A model generated the notes under the pieces. It was not told where the DNA came from, searched no databases, and saw only the letters and a program-made list of their open reading frames with translations. DNA of 64,000 nucleotides from a virus, in the IMG/VR virus record IMGVR_UViG_3300022841_000015, positions 1 through 64,000 of that record; one strand, written 5' to 3'. Below, piece by piece: positions 15,663 to 22,937 of this stretch. Numbering within the stretch: position 1 is the stretch's first letter; the number at the start of each line of letters is the position of its first letter. The position numbers and the translations under genes are program-made.

Positions 15663-15860
15663 ATGAAAATAGATAACAAACATTGGTTATGTTTATGCTT
15701 AGTTAAAATGTCTGAAGAGAATAAAAAAGTTAAACATAACCACAGTACGTCTATTACTGATAACAGTTTTGAACATTTAACTAAGTCTGTATTTAGTATA
15801 GATCTTAATGGTGGTATTACTGAAGAAGGTTTAACTCTAGTAGAACGTAATTTTCCTTAA
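15663..15860 (+). CDS. Small protein of unknown function
   Basis: A 65-residue protein. It starts MKIDNKHWLCLCLVKMSEEN, then a polar, His-rich middle and a short beta-like C-terminus (KSVFSIDLNGGITEEGLTLV). No family recognised. It is followed after 21 bases by the next gene. Confidence 0.5.
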   Translation: MKIDNKHWLCLCLVKMSEENKKVKHNHSTSITDNSFEHLTKSVFSIDLNGGITEEGLTLVERNFP

Positions 15861-15881
15861 AGTAACTTTTAAGAGGTTATT

Positions 15882-16283
15882 ATGATTAGTAAATATCCGG
15901 GTAAGTACTGTAGTAAGAAAGTTGCTGATATGTCTCCTGAAGAGCATAAGCAACATAGAATACATTCTAACGCTTACAACAAATCTAAAAGTCCTGAACA
16001 AAATAAAAGAGATTTGGATTCACAAAATAGATGGAGATCTAAGAATACTGAAAAAGTACTAATTTACTCTAAACGTTGGAGAGACAAAAATACTACTAAA
16101 GTAAAAGTGTGCTCACGTGATTACTATAGAAGATCGTCTAAAAACTTAACTGATGTGTATATAAGAAATCTTGTACATATCAGTACAGGATTACAGAAAA
16201 ATTTAATAACTCAGGAAATGATAAATATTCATCGTTCAACCCTCGCAATAAAGCGAATTATTAAAACAACCAGAGAGAAATAA
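15882..16283 (+). CDS. Basic, probably nucleic-acid-binding protein
   Basis: A 133-residue, strongly basic protein with AAGAGG upstream of the ATG. It contains repeated RW/RD helices (SQNRWRSKNTEKV, YSKRWRDKNTTKV, CSRDYYRRSSKNL) and a C-terminal LTDVYIRNLV ... ITQEMINIHRSTLAIKRII block seen in a family of phage proteins that look like the DNA-binding halves of HNH nucleases. No HNH catalytic motif is visible, so it may be a nuclease remnant or a binding protein. Confidence 0.55.
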   Translation: MISKYPGKYCSKKVADMSPEEHKQHRIHSNAYNKSKSPEQNKRDLDSQNRWRSKNTEKVLIYSKRWRDKNTTKVKVCSRDYYRRSSKNLTDVYIRNLVHISTGLQKNLITQEMINIHRSTLAIKRIIKTTREK

Positions 16284-16285
16284 AA

Positions 16286-16822
16286 ATGAAAGATCAAAAT
16301 TTTAAAGTTATTGTAGATACTATTAAAAAACTTAGTTTTAATAGTGATTCACAAAAGTATGACCTAGCTAAAGTATTACATCAAGCTCGTATTGTTAATT
16401 GGTCACAGACTAAGTACAAGACATTTGACAACATGATTAAAGTAGAGATTAATGACACTAATCGTGAAGTTTATACTTTAATTTATGGTTATTCTTGTAT
16501 GCAGAAGTTTAAATGGTCTGATGCAGCTATTAAGACAGTGTTAAAACAATTAGGGTGGTCTAGATTTGTAGCTGCTATACAAAAAGAATTTGTTATTAAA
16601 ACAAAATATGATTTTATTAATAAGTATTACAAAATGCCTATGAATAAGTTAATACCTGTACGTGCAGTAGATCCTGAAGGTGATAGAGCTTACGGTTTTA
16701 ATTTACCTGCAGAACATGCTAATAAATGGGATGGTATTCTTACACAACACGGTATGACTATTATCAATGGTCGTAGACATGGTGTAAGAGACTCTGTTAT
16801 ATCATTGATTAACACACTTTAA
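16286..16822 (+). CDS. Protein of unknown function
   Basis: A 178-residue protein two bases after the previous stop. It is basic and helical, with motifs IVNWSQTKYKTFDNMIKVEI and DAAIKTVLKQLGWSRFVAAI, ending VISLINTL. No family recognised. It may be transcribed with the basic protein before it. Confidence 0.55.
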   Translation: MKDQNFKVIVDTIKKLSFNSDSQKYDLAKVLHQARIVNWSQTKYKTFDNMIKVEINDTNREVYTLIYGYSCMQKFKWSDAAIKTVLKQLGWSRFVAAIQKEFVIKTKYDFINKYYKMPMNKLIPVRAVDPEGDRAYGFNLPAEHANKWDGILTQHGMTIINGRRHGVRDSVISLINTL

Positions 16823-17066
16823 TATAATTCGAATAGGTAGCTGATGCTCTCTGCTGTTAATTACACGATGTTTCTGTTGACAACCAACATGTTCTGAAAA
16901 GAAATGTGCAGGGGATTAGAGTAAGAGTGATAGAGTACCTCCTACGAGAAATCTAGGTGTGCCTGAAGCACAGTAAAAAGCAGTATTAAATTATAACCCT
17001 AGCTAGAGGGTAAAGTCGGTATTCGTGTTTCTAGTGAAGCGTCTAATTAACGTATGCGAATAAGCA
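16823..17066 (+). other. Non-coding gap with small hairpins
   Basis: No gene recognised. Small inverted repeats include TGTTG/CAACA (about 16871), TGTGC/GCACA (about 16956) and ACCCT/AGGGT (about 16999). It leads into a degenerate tRNA, so decayed tRNA or leader sequence is plausible. Confidence 0.35.
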
Positions 17067-17138
17067 TTAGTGGTGTAATGGTTGCACACCTTCATTGCGA
17101 GGGAGTGTAGAGTTCGATTCTCTGCCTAATGTCGGCAC
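17067..17138 (+). pseudogene. Degenerate tRNA-like sequence
   Basis: Acceptor-like GCATTAG pairs with CTAATGT, the D arm reads GTGTAATGGTTGCAC, and the T arm is TAGAG-TTCGATT-CTCTG. The anticodon stem CCTTC/GAGGG encloses only five bases (ATTGC), there is an extra base between T stem and acceptor, and no CCA follows. It looks like a tRNA damaged by small indels. Confidence 0.5.
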
Positions 17139-17165
17139 TTATTTTTAATCAACTAGGTAAATATT

Positions 17166-17372
17166 ATGTCTACAATTCAAGTAAATAAAGAAGCTCACAG
17201 AGCTAAAGCACAACTATTTCGTACTGGACACATTGTACGTGAATTGTCAGGAAACGTTGTGTGTGATGGAAGTGTAACAGTTAAAAACTACCCTTGGTGT
17301 AATAACGTCAGTGGTATTAATGTTGCAAAGAAATTTGTTCGTAAGTCAGGTCAAGTTTCTGTTAATAATTGA
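17166..17372 (+). CDS. Small basic protein of unknown function
   Basis: A 68-residue protein ending in TGA. Basic residues are scattered (NKEAHRAKAQLFRTG, NVAKKFVRKSGQVSV) with a central beta-like region. No family recognised. It lies between two tRNA-like remnants. Confidence 0.5.
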   Translation: MSTIQVNKEAHRAKAQLFRTGHIVRELSGNVVCDGSVTVKNYPWCNNVSGINVAKKFVRKSGQVSVNN

Positions 17373-17378
17373 TAAGTT

Positions 17379-17438
17379 TTGCCTTTCCACGGTTGGCAGT
17401 AAAGTAACTGGCAGGTTCGACTCCTCGCTTTAGGCACC
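17379..17438 (+). pseudogene. tRNA remnant with encoded CCA
   Basis: About 60 bases begin GCCTTTCC, contain a T-loop GGTTCGACTCC and end TTTAGGCACCA. The GCC/GGC acceptor ends pair, but the anticodon arm is missing. It looks like a tRNA with an internal deletion. Confidence 0.45.
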
Positions 17439-17469
17439 ATTTACTATTTTTAAACTTACAGAGGCAGTT

Positions 17470-17871
17470 ATGAAAATTGATTTCAGTAACCCATTGTTTG
17501 GAACATCAAAACCAAATCCTTGTGAGTATGCATTTCGTTATTGTGATAGTAGTAACATGCTTGGGTATTGGGATATTTATTCAGAAGAATTTACAGCTAC
17601 TGGAAGAGAAACTAATATTTACTTAGAGTACTGGAAAATACTTAGATTTACTCCTAAAGGCATTGTTATTGAATGTTACAGAGTTGGAAAGTTTAAGGAA
17701 AAATTTATAGCCCATAAATGGCTAAAGAAATTTGCTCACTTAAATCTAGAGGAAGCTCAAACAGCTTTCTTGTATCGTAAAAGTAAACAAATAGGGTTAC
17801 TTAAAGGACAACTAGTAAACGCAAATGCTGCTTATAACCTAGCTAAAAACAAAAAATGGGGACATGACTAA
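17470..17871 (+). CDS. Protein of unknown function
   Basis: A 133-residue protein. The N-terminal half is aromatic and strand-rich (YAFRYCDSSNMLGYWDIYSE, ILRFTPKGIVIECYRVGKF); the C-terminal half is helical (LNLEEAQTAFLYRKSKQIGL). It ends in TAATG with the phosphatase gene, so the two are probably co-translated. No family recognised. Confidence 0.6.
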   Translation: MKIDFSNPLFGTSKPNPCEYAFRYCDSSNMLGYWDIYSEEFTATGRETNIYLEYWKILRFTPKGIVIECYRVGKFKEKFIAHKWLKKFAHLNLEEAQTAFLYRKSKQIGLLKGQLVNANAAYNLAKNKKWGHD

Positions 17872-18317
17872 TGAAACCACTTTATATTTTCGATATTGAT
17901 GGAACACTAGCTGATCTTAGGCATCGTCTTCATTTAATTAAACAAAAAAGTCCTGATTGGGATGCGTTTCACTCTAGCGTAATGAGTGACGCACCAATTC
18001 CTAGCACGATAAGTACATTGCAAATGTTGGCTGAGTTTTGTGATATTTGGTATTTTACAGGACGTATGGAGACTTGCCGAGACTACACTGAGATGTGGTT
18101 AAAAGCACACGTACAAGGTTGGAGTAACCCTAATGTGACAATGAGAGCTAAAGACGACACTAGGCCAGATTACGTAATTAAGCAGGAGATGTTAGATAAT
18201 ATGCTAGATGTTGATCGTCGTAGATTAGTTGCTGTATTTGATGATCGTCAAAAAGTTGTTCAGATGTGGAGAGCAAATAATATTACTTGCTACCAAGTAG
18301 ATAACGGAAACTTTTGA
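17871..18317 (+). CDS. HAD-superfamily polynucleotide 3'-phosphatase-like protein
   Basis: A 148-residue protein. It opens with IFDIDGTLADLRHR (DxDGT, D8 and D10), followed by WYFTGRMETCRDYTEMWL and a C-terminal VAVFDDRQKVVQMWR acidic motif. This is the phosphatase half of T4 polynucleotide kinase without the kinase domain. Together with the RNA ligase 2.1 kb downstream it could restore 3'-OH ends on nuclease-damaged tRNAs. A nucleotide-directed HAD phosphatase is an alternative. Confidence 0.75.
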   Translation: MKPLYIFDIDGTLADLRHRLHLIKQKSPDWDAFHSSVMSDAPIPSTISTLQMLAEFCDIWYFTGRMETCRDYTEMWLKAHVQGWSNPNVTMRAKDDTRPDYVIKQEMLDNMLDVDRRRLVAVFDDRQKVVQMWRANNITCYQVDNGNF

Positions 18318-18327
18318 GGATAGTTTA

Positions 18328-18711
18328 ATGAAATTAACAAGTGAAAATGTAGAAAAAGTTTTTAGATCGTGTTTGTTTGAAGACAATGAAGAACAGATAG
18401 ATATTGTTAACTCTGCTGGAGTAGTTATAGATGCAGAATTTAAAAAACAAAAACTAGAAGAAAACAAAGAAAACATTATTGCTATGTTAGATCAGCTACC
18501 TGATGACTTTAATCAAGAACTCGGAGGAGGTATGCATTTTACTAATGCTGCTTATAGAAATGACAACTATTTATGGGGTGAACACTGCCATGTTGATTTT
18601 CTTATTTGTTTAGGTATAGCTGTAGGTTATGTCAGATTTTGTTTAGCAAGGGAATTTTGGGCAGTATTGCCACAAAAACTTCCTTATTTTGTAACAGGAA
18701 AAATTAATTAG
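18328..18711 (+). CDS. Conserved phage protein of unknown function
   Basis: A 127-residue protein with a conserved pattern: LDQLPDDF..ELGGGMHFTNAA, WGEHCHVDFLICLGIAVG and C-terminal LAREFWAVLPQKLPYFV. Proteins with this LP..F..GGG...F.N / W...H...E.L..LG.A / R..W..LP...PY pattern occur in many tailed phages without known function. Confidence 0.65.
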   Translation: MKLTSENVEKVFRSCLFEDNEEQIDIVNSAGVVIDAEFKKQKLEENKENIIAMLDQLPDDFNQELGGGMHFTNAAYRNDNYLWGEHCHVDFLICLGIAVGYVRFCLAREFWAVLPQKLPYFVTGKIN

Positions 18712-18722
18712 GTAATAATATT

Positions 18723-19124
18723 ATGACTAATAAAGAAGAATACAAAAGAAGAAGAAAACTTTTAACAGACGCTTTGCGTTCTGGTGACTACAATCAAGGT
18801 TTTGGAGCTTTAGAAACTAAAGCAGGGTTCTGTTGTTTGGGTGTAGCTTGTGTAGTTGCTGAAAAAAATGGTGTAAAAGTTAACCGTGTTAGTGGAATAC
18901 AAACTCTTGAAGGAAATACTTTTTTATCTCAAAAAAATGTTATTGATTGGTACGGTTTTCGTAGTTTTTCAGCTAAATTTACATTAGCAGGCGATACAAG
19001 CGAACTTTCTTTGATAAATTTAAACGATGTATACAAATTTTCATTTGACCAAATAGCAGACATTATTGAAAATGAGACTGGCAATCTTTTTGTAGAAAGT
19101 GATGATCACCATGTTAAACTCTAA
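18723..19124 (+). CDS. Conserved phage protein with CCLGVAC motif (copy 2)
   Basis: A 133-residue paralogue of the gene at 15249. It has LTDALRSGDYNQGFGALE, then GFCCLGVACVVAEKNGVKV and SLINLNDVYKFSFDQIADII. Both copies keep the Cys-Cys motif and the C-terminal N.....F..I..II element. Function unknown. Confidence 0.7.
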   Translation: MTNKEEYKRRRKLLTDALRSGDYNQGFGALETKAGFCCLGVACVVAEKNGVKVNRVSGIQTLEGNTFLSQKNVIDWYGFRSFSAKFTLAGDTSELSLINLNDVYKFSFDQIADIIENETGNLFVESDDHHVKL

Positions 19125-19371
19125 TCATCCCTTACATATATGTACTGACTGCACTTATTATGATGCTCACAGAGACAACTACGGAAAAATTATAGCTAGG
19201 TGGTGTAAAAAACACACTGCTATTTGTGAAGACGCTGTAAAAGTTTGCGATTACCAAGTTGTACAAAAGCAAACAAATTTTGTTTTATATACGTGTGATT
19301 TTCATAATAAACATTTTATTAACAGGTTTGCTCTTGAAACACAAGATACTGAGTATAACCTCCACTTGTAG
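19111..19371 (+). CDS. Cys/His-rich small protein
   Basis: An 86-residue protein; ATG 19111 inside the end of the previous gene is preferred to upstream alternatives. It has CTDCTYYDAH, WCKKHTAICEDAVKVCDY and CDFHNKHF, enough Cys/His for one or two zinc sites. No family recognised. Confidence 0.5.
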   Translation: MLNSNHPLHICTDCTYYDAHRDNYGKIIARWCKKHTAICEDAVKVCDYQVVQKQTNFVLYTCDFHNKHFINRFALETQDTEYNLHL

Positions 19372-19380
19372 GTTTAAATT

Positions 19381-19509
19381 ATGAAAATGGTTTGTTATTT
19401 ATTAGTAGTATTAATAATTGTAATCGTAGCTGTTTTTGCAGATCCAAGAACAGAACTAGGGAGTAAAAAACACTTACCGGGAAGTTCTTTTTGTGTAACG
19501 TTTTATTAA
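19381..19509 (+). CDS. 42-residue secreted or membrane microprotein
   Basis: ATG 19381. A hydrophobic segment MKMVCYLLVVLIIVIVAVFA is followed by DPRTELGSKKHLPGSSFC. It looks like a signal peptide or N-terminal anchor with a short periplasmic tail. Length and position suggest an accessory membrane peptide. Confidence 0.55.
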   Translation: MKMVCYLLVVLIIVIVAVFADPRTELGSKKHLPGSSFCVTFY

Positions 19510-19525
19510 CAACAGGAGTAAAAAT

Positions 19526-19816
19526 ATGACTACTTTTGAATCTTGGATACAAAATATTAAAAGCATTATGTGGACTAAAGACAAAGTAGCTTGTGCTACA
19601 GTTGCTTGGCATTATCAACAAAAAATAATTAACAAACTTAATGCAAAATTAAGTTTAATTGAAAATAACAACCATACTTTAAAAGAAGATACTAAAAAGC
19701 AATCTGGGTTATTAAAAGAAGCTGTTACAAGGCTAGAATGGTTCATAAACACATTTCCTGAAGGATGTAGTTATAATGACCACAATTTGATAGCTAGAGT
19801 TAAAGAAGTTATATAA
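19526..19816 (+). CDS. Small helical protein of unknown function
   Basis: A 96-residue protein with AGGAG upstream. It is largely helical with a coiled-coil-like middle (QQKIINKLNAKLSLIENNNH ... KEAVTRLEWF). Its stop overlaps the ATG of the following broken frame (TAATG). Confidence 0.55.
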   Translation: MTTFESWIQNIKSIMWTKDKVACATVAWHYQQKIINKLNAKLSLIENNNHTLKEDTKKQSGLLKEAVTRLEWFINTFPEGCSYNDHNLIARVKEVI

Positions 19817-20007
19817 TGATAATGAAAAAACCTATGAATATTTTATTTATTGCTATATGACAAGCACAAACAATAACTAATTGTGTACTAGTAGTTACTA
19901 TTAGTATATGTAACCCAGTAGCTAAATACCACAGTGTTGATGTATTTTCTACGTTAATCCAGCCACAACCAGTACCGCCATTCTTTGGGAGTGGTACGGA
20001 CTATTAA
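19816..20007 (+). pseudogene. Small membrane-type gene interrupted by an in-frame TGA
   Basis: ATG 19816 overlaps the previous stop. The frame reads MIMKKPMNILFIAI, then TGA (19858-19860), then 48 further sense codons (QAQTITNCVLVVTISICNPV ...) to TAA at 20005. A hydrophobic start suits a signal peptide or anchor. A TGG-to-TGA change would explain it; readthrough or a sequencing error is possible. Confidence 0.45.
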
Positions 20008-20021
20008 AATGAAATAACTAA

Positions 20022-20192
20022 TACAGCGTAAATAAAGCTAAATTAAAGTGGAATTACAAACTACGTACAAATGGTAAAGTAGTGAGTAAAAGTGGTTATT
20101 TGACTGCTAAAAACGCTTCTACAGAAAAAGATTTGTATATATTGGAAAACAACTTAATTAATCAATTATCAGGTATAGAAACATGGATATAA
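20022..20192 (+). pseudogene. Coding-like frame without a normal start
   Basis: The frame is open from 20022 to TAA 20190-20192 and reads KWNYKLRTNGKVVSKSGYLT, then KNASTEKDLYILENNLINQL. No ATG is available; GTG at 20082 is the first standard start. Composition looks coding, so this may be a gene that lost its start. Confidence 0.4.
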
Positions 20193-20377
20193 AACCCTGC
20201 CAATTTTGTAATTCAACAGATACACAATTAGGAGTTTATAAAAATCGTGTGTTTATTATATGTATAGGATGTGAAGCAAAAGGACCAACTGTTTATGTAG
20301 ATGATACAGAAAAACTAGGGGAATCTAAAAAACTAGCTATTAGTAATTTTAACAACCGAGAATACAAAAATGATTAG
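20183..20377 (+). CDS. Lar-like restriction-alleviation zinc-ribbon protein
   Basis: A 64-residue protein. It has KPCQFCNSTDTQLGVY, then IICIGCEAKGPTVYV and a C-terminal AISNFNNRE, matching the Lar family pattern PCPFC...C..C...A...WN.R. Lar proteins relieve type I restriction by favouring modification. It overlaps the RNA ligase gene by eight bases. Activity is inferred from family only. Confidence 0.65.
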   Translation: MDIKPCQFCNSTDTQLGVYKNRVFIICIGCEAKGPTVYVDDTEKLGESKKLAISNFNNREYKND

Positions 20378-21359
20378 GTATCCAAGTATTGAACAATTTA
20401 GAAGAGTAATTAAAGAAGTAGAAATGACTTTTAAAAATGAAATTCAGCCTACATTAAAATTTAAAGGTACTGTAAAAGTACATGGTACTAACGCTTCAGT
20501 AGTTATTGAACCTAACGGAACTATAACAACACAGTCTAGAAACAACGTAATAACTGTTGAAAATGATAATGCTGGTTTTGCTAAATGGATTGAAGAACGA
20601 AAAAGCTGGTTTTATGAATACAAAAAACAACTAGAACACCAACTAATAGCTTGGGGAAGTGACACTGTAGTTATTTACGGTGAGTTTGCTGGTGGCAATA
20701 TTCAAAAAAATGTTGCAGTGACAGGTATTGATAAATTCTTTTACGTATTTGGTATTAAAATTATTAATGAAAAAGAAAATGAAGATTACTGGTCTTCAGA
20801 AATTCCTGAATTTACACGAATGGATAATTATAACTTTGACAGAATTTTTATGGCTAACAAAATTTGGAAAAGAAATATACTTATCGATTTTAACAAGCCA
20901 CAAGAATTGCAAAATCAAATGATTCAGCTAACTGAAGAAATTGAAGCTAACTGCCCTGTAGGAGCATTATTAGGCTCTACTGAGTGTACTGTTGGTGAAG
21001 GAGTAGTGTGGGAACACATTGACTGTAATGGCAACAGATTAGCGTTTAAAGTTAAAGGGAAAAAACATAGCTCATCTAAAGTTAAAGTTATGGCTGCTGT
21101 TGACGTAGAAAAAATGAAATCAATAGATGAATTTGTTGATTATGTATTAACTGAAGCTAGGTTAGAACAAGGCTTTAAAGAAATATGTGATTGTAATGCA
21201 GACAGAAAATACTTAGGTAACTTTATTAAATGGGTTTGTTCTGATGTGTTTAAAGAAGAAACTGATACTCTTTTAGCTAGTGGTTTAACAACAAAAGAAG
21301 TATCTAGTACTTTAAGCAAAACAATTAGAAATTGGTTTTTCAATAAGGAGTTATTATAA
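20370..21359 (+). CDS. RNA ligase (T4 Rnl2 type)
   Basis: A 329-residue protein. The nucleotidyl-transfer lysine is in KVHGTNA (K36, motif I). Motif IIIa-like VVIYGEFAGGNIQ, motif IV GEGVVWEH and motif V AFKVKGKKHSSSK follow in the expected order. Rnl2-type ligases seal RNA nicks. With the upstream 3'-phosphatase it could repair tRNAs cut by host anticodon nucleases. The C-terminal ~100 residues (EFVDYVLTEARLEQGF) form the usual helical extension. Confidence 0.85.
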   Translation: MIRYPSIEQFRRVIKEVEMTFKNEIQPTLKFKGTVKVHGTNASVVIEPNGTITTQSRNNVITVENDNAGFAKWIEERKSWFYEYKKQLEHQLIAWGSDTVVIYGEFAGGNIQKNVAVTGIDKFFYVFGIKIINEKENEDYWSSEIPEFTRMDNYNFDRIFMANKIWKRNILIDFNKPQELQNQMIQLTEEIEANCPVGALLGSTECTVGEGVVWEHIDCNGNRLAFKVKGKKHSSSKVKVMAAVDVEKMKSIDEFVDYVLTEARLEQGFKEICDCNADRKYLGNFIKWVCSDVFKEETDTLLASGLTTKEVSSTLSKTIRNWFFNKELL

Positions 21360-21361
21360 AA

Positions 21362-21670
21362 ATGTATTTAAAAGAAGAAATTGAAAAATGGGCAACAGCT
21401 GTAGGAATAATTAAAGATGGTACTTTTATAGGACAACTTAAAGGTTTAAGTACGGAAGTAGTAGAAGCTACTGAAGCATACACTATGTTTAAAACACAGA
21501 ATGCAAATGTAGCAGAAATAGAAATGGAAATGGGTGATATTTATATTTACTGGATGAATGCCTGTACAAAACTAGGGTTAGATCCAGAAAAATGTGTAGA
21601 TAAAGCTTTTAATAAAGTAATTAAAAGAACTGGAACAATAGTATCAGGAAGGTATAAAAAAGATGATTAG
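21362..21670 (+). CDS. MazG-like nucleotide pyrophosphohydrolase
   Basis: A 102-residue protein two bases after the ligase stop. It has GLSTEVVEATEAY, then EIEMEMGDIYIYWMNACTKL and a C-terminal FNKVIKRTGTIVSGRYKKDD. The ExxE...ExxD helices are the magnesium site of all-alpha NTP pyrophosphohydrolases. Likely roles are clearing abnormal NTPs or lowering ppGpp during infection. Confidence 0.75.
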   Translation: MYLKEEIEKWATAVGIIKDGTFIGQLKGLSTEVVEATEAYTMFKTQNANVAEIEMEMGDIYIYWMNACTKLGLDPEKCVDKAFNKVIKRTGTIVSGRYKKDD

Positions 21671-21965
21671 AAAACCATTAGTAAATAACTATATGCGTAG
21701 AATTAAAACTATTAAAGTCGGAATGAAAAAAATTAACGGCAAAATGATTCCTGCATATCGTGATGTTTACGTAGATGTTTATGACGTTATCAGAGCATTT
21801 AATGTTACAGATCCTGCTATGGCACATGCAATTAAAAAGTGTTTAGCTGCAGGACAACGTGGAGCTAAAGACAGTATTAAAGATAAAAATGAATCTATAC
21901 AAGCTATTGAAAGGTCAATAGTAATAGAAGAGGAAGAAGAAATTTACTCTTCATTAGTACCTTAA
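21663..21965 (+). CDS. Conserved phage protein (HAIKKxLxxGQRG family)
   Basis: A 100-residue protein overlapping MazG by eight bases. The core YDVIRAFNVTDPAMAHAIKK, then CLAAGQRGAKDSIKD and SIQAIERSI, is shared by many small phage proteins often found near nucleotide-metabolism genes. It is helical. No activity is known. Confidence 0.65.
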   Translation: MIRKPLVNNYMRRIKTIKVGMKKINGKMIPAYRDVYVDVYDVIRAFNVTDPAMAHAIKKCLAAGQRGAKDSIKDKNESIQAIERSIVIEEEEEIYSSLVP

Positions 21966-22083
21966 TTTAACAACAATAACAAATTACAGAACTTATGGAA
22001 AAATTAAAGATACATGTCCTGTATGTAACAAGTTAATTGCTGCTACAGGTTTGGATCAACACATGAAAGCAAAACACGTATAA
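21958..22083 (+). pseudogene. C2H2 zinc-finger fragment without a start
   Basis: The frame between 21958 and TAA 22081 reads TYGKIKDTCPVCNKLIAATG, then LDQHMKAKHV: CPVC plus H...H in correct C2H2 spacing. No standard start or ribosome site is seen, so the gene start is lost, recoded or non-standard. Confidence 0.5.
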
Positions 22084-22095
22084 AGGAACATACTA

Positions 22096-22206
22096 ATGTC
22101 AGAAAGTAACTTATTCGAAGAAGCAAGCCGTTATAAATGGACTTTTAAAACAGCAAAATAAACTATTTCAGTTCAAGATCTGGATGCGTTAAACTCTACT
22201 CTTTAA
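22096..22206 (+). pseudogene. Broken small gene with two in-frame stops
   Basis: ATG 22096 opens MSESNLFEEASRYKWTFKTA, meets TAA at 22159, and continues in frame as TISVQDLDALNSTL to TAA 22204. The pieces resemble the N-terminus of a common phage protein family (NLFE.A.R.K..F....G.L.VEDLW.L). The rest is not found in frame, so this appears to be a truncated copy. Confidence 0.5.
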
Positions 22207-22396
22207 AAAATATAGGTTGCTGCAATTTCTCCATCGTTAACTTTTATACAAAGTTTAACGGTAAAAAGACCACGACCGAAAGTGTCGTCAAAAATAACAA
22301 TGTGCAAACACTAAAGATCCTAAATTTGTATAATTTTATGTTTGTATTAAAACTGGCAGCGTAATCATATACAGTAAATTGTTTTACTTGAATTAA
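22207..22396 (+). other. Decayed or structured gap
   Basis: This stretch follows the broken gene. It holds a hairpin CGTTAACTTT / AAAGTTTAACG with one bulge (about 22227-22252). An alternative frame stays open from about 22170 to 22365 with no start, which may be the shifted rest of the broken gene. No intact gene seen. Confidence 0.35.
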
Positions 22397-22424
22397 GGTC
22401 GGTATTTAAGTACCGGCCTTTTTT
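22397..22424 (+). terminator. Rho-independent terminator
   Basis: GGTCGGTA (22397-22404) pairs with TACCGGCC (22411-22418) including one G-U pair, loop TTTAAG, followed by six T. A strong stop for rightward transcription within the early arm. Confidence 0.85.
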
Positions 22425-22452
22425 CTACATTAACCTAATAGAAACTAATACT

Positions 22453-22617
22453 ATGAAAAGAACTAGAGAAGAGTTAACCAAATACATAGACCACGTAATT
22501 AAAGATATTCATGAAGACTGTAACAAAACAAAAAATAGAGAAGAAATAAACTATAGTAATGATCTTCTTTTAGTGGCTTTCAAGATTAAAGAATTGTTAG
22601 TGAGCAGCAGCCCGTAA
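22453..22617 (+). CDS. 54-residue protein of unknown function
   Basis: ATG 22453 to TAA 22615-22617. It opens MKRTREELTKYIDHVIKDIH, is mostly helical and charged, and ends IKELLVSSSP. It sits between two terminators, so it must be read from its own promoter or by readthrough. No family recognised. Confidence 0.55.
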   Translation: MKRTREELTKYIDHVIKDIHEDCNKTKNREEINYSNDLLLVAFKIKELLVSSSP

Positions 22618-22642
22618 TTTAGTAAATAATCAATAAACTAGT

Positions 22643-22669
22643 ATGCCTGTACTTGTTACAGGTATTTTT
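22643..22669 (+). terminator. Rho-independent terminator
   Basis: ATGCCTGTA (22643-22651) pairs with TACAGGTAT (22657-22665) with one wobble, loop CTTGT, followed by a T run. It comes 26 bases after the 54-residue gene. Confidence 0.8.
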
Positions 22670-22688
22670 TTGCCTGAAGGAAAGTAAT

Positions 22689-22937
22689 ATGTTAAACATA
22701 AAAAAGTACATAAGAGATTTAGTCAATGAACAAGTAAGTTTACTAAACAGAGAAAAAGAAAAAGAAGTAAAAAATGACACCGTTAAAGAAGTAACGTACT
22801 TAATGAGAGATAAAATTAATAGTTACATCAGAGATAAACAGCAAAATGAAATACGACAAGAAACTAGCAGGTATACAGAAAGTGAAGAATTTCTTTCTAA
22901 AATAGTTCAAAGGATAATTAACCTTCAGGTGAAATAA
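22689..22937 (+). CDS. Small coiled-coil protein of unknown function
   Basis: An 82-residue protein. ATG 22689 is preferred because GAAGGAAAG lies just upstream. Highly charged, predicted almost fully helical (VSLLNREKEKEVKNDTVKEV, INSYIRDKQQNEIRQETSRY). Its stop touches the helicase start (TAATG), suggesting a helicase partner. Confidence 0.55.
   Translation: MLNIKKYIRDLVNEQVSLLNREKEKEVKNDTVKEVTYLMRDKINSYIRDKQQNEIRQETSRYTESEEFLSKIVQRIINLQVK

Noticed and set aside
15882-16283. Calling the basic 133-residue protein an HNH nuclease
   Set aside because: It resembles the DNA-binding halves of such proteins, but no catalytic His/Asn motif is visible.
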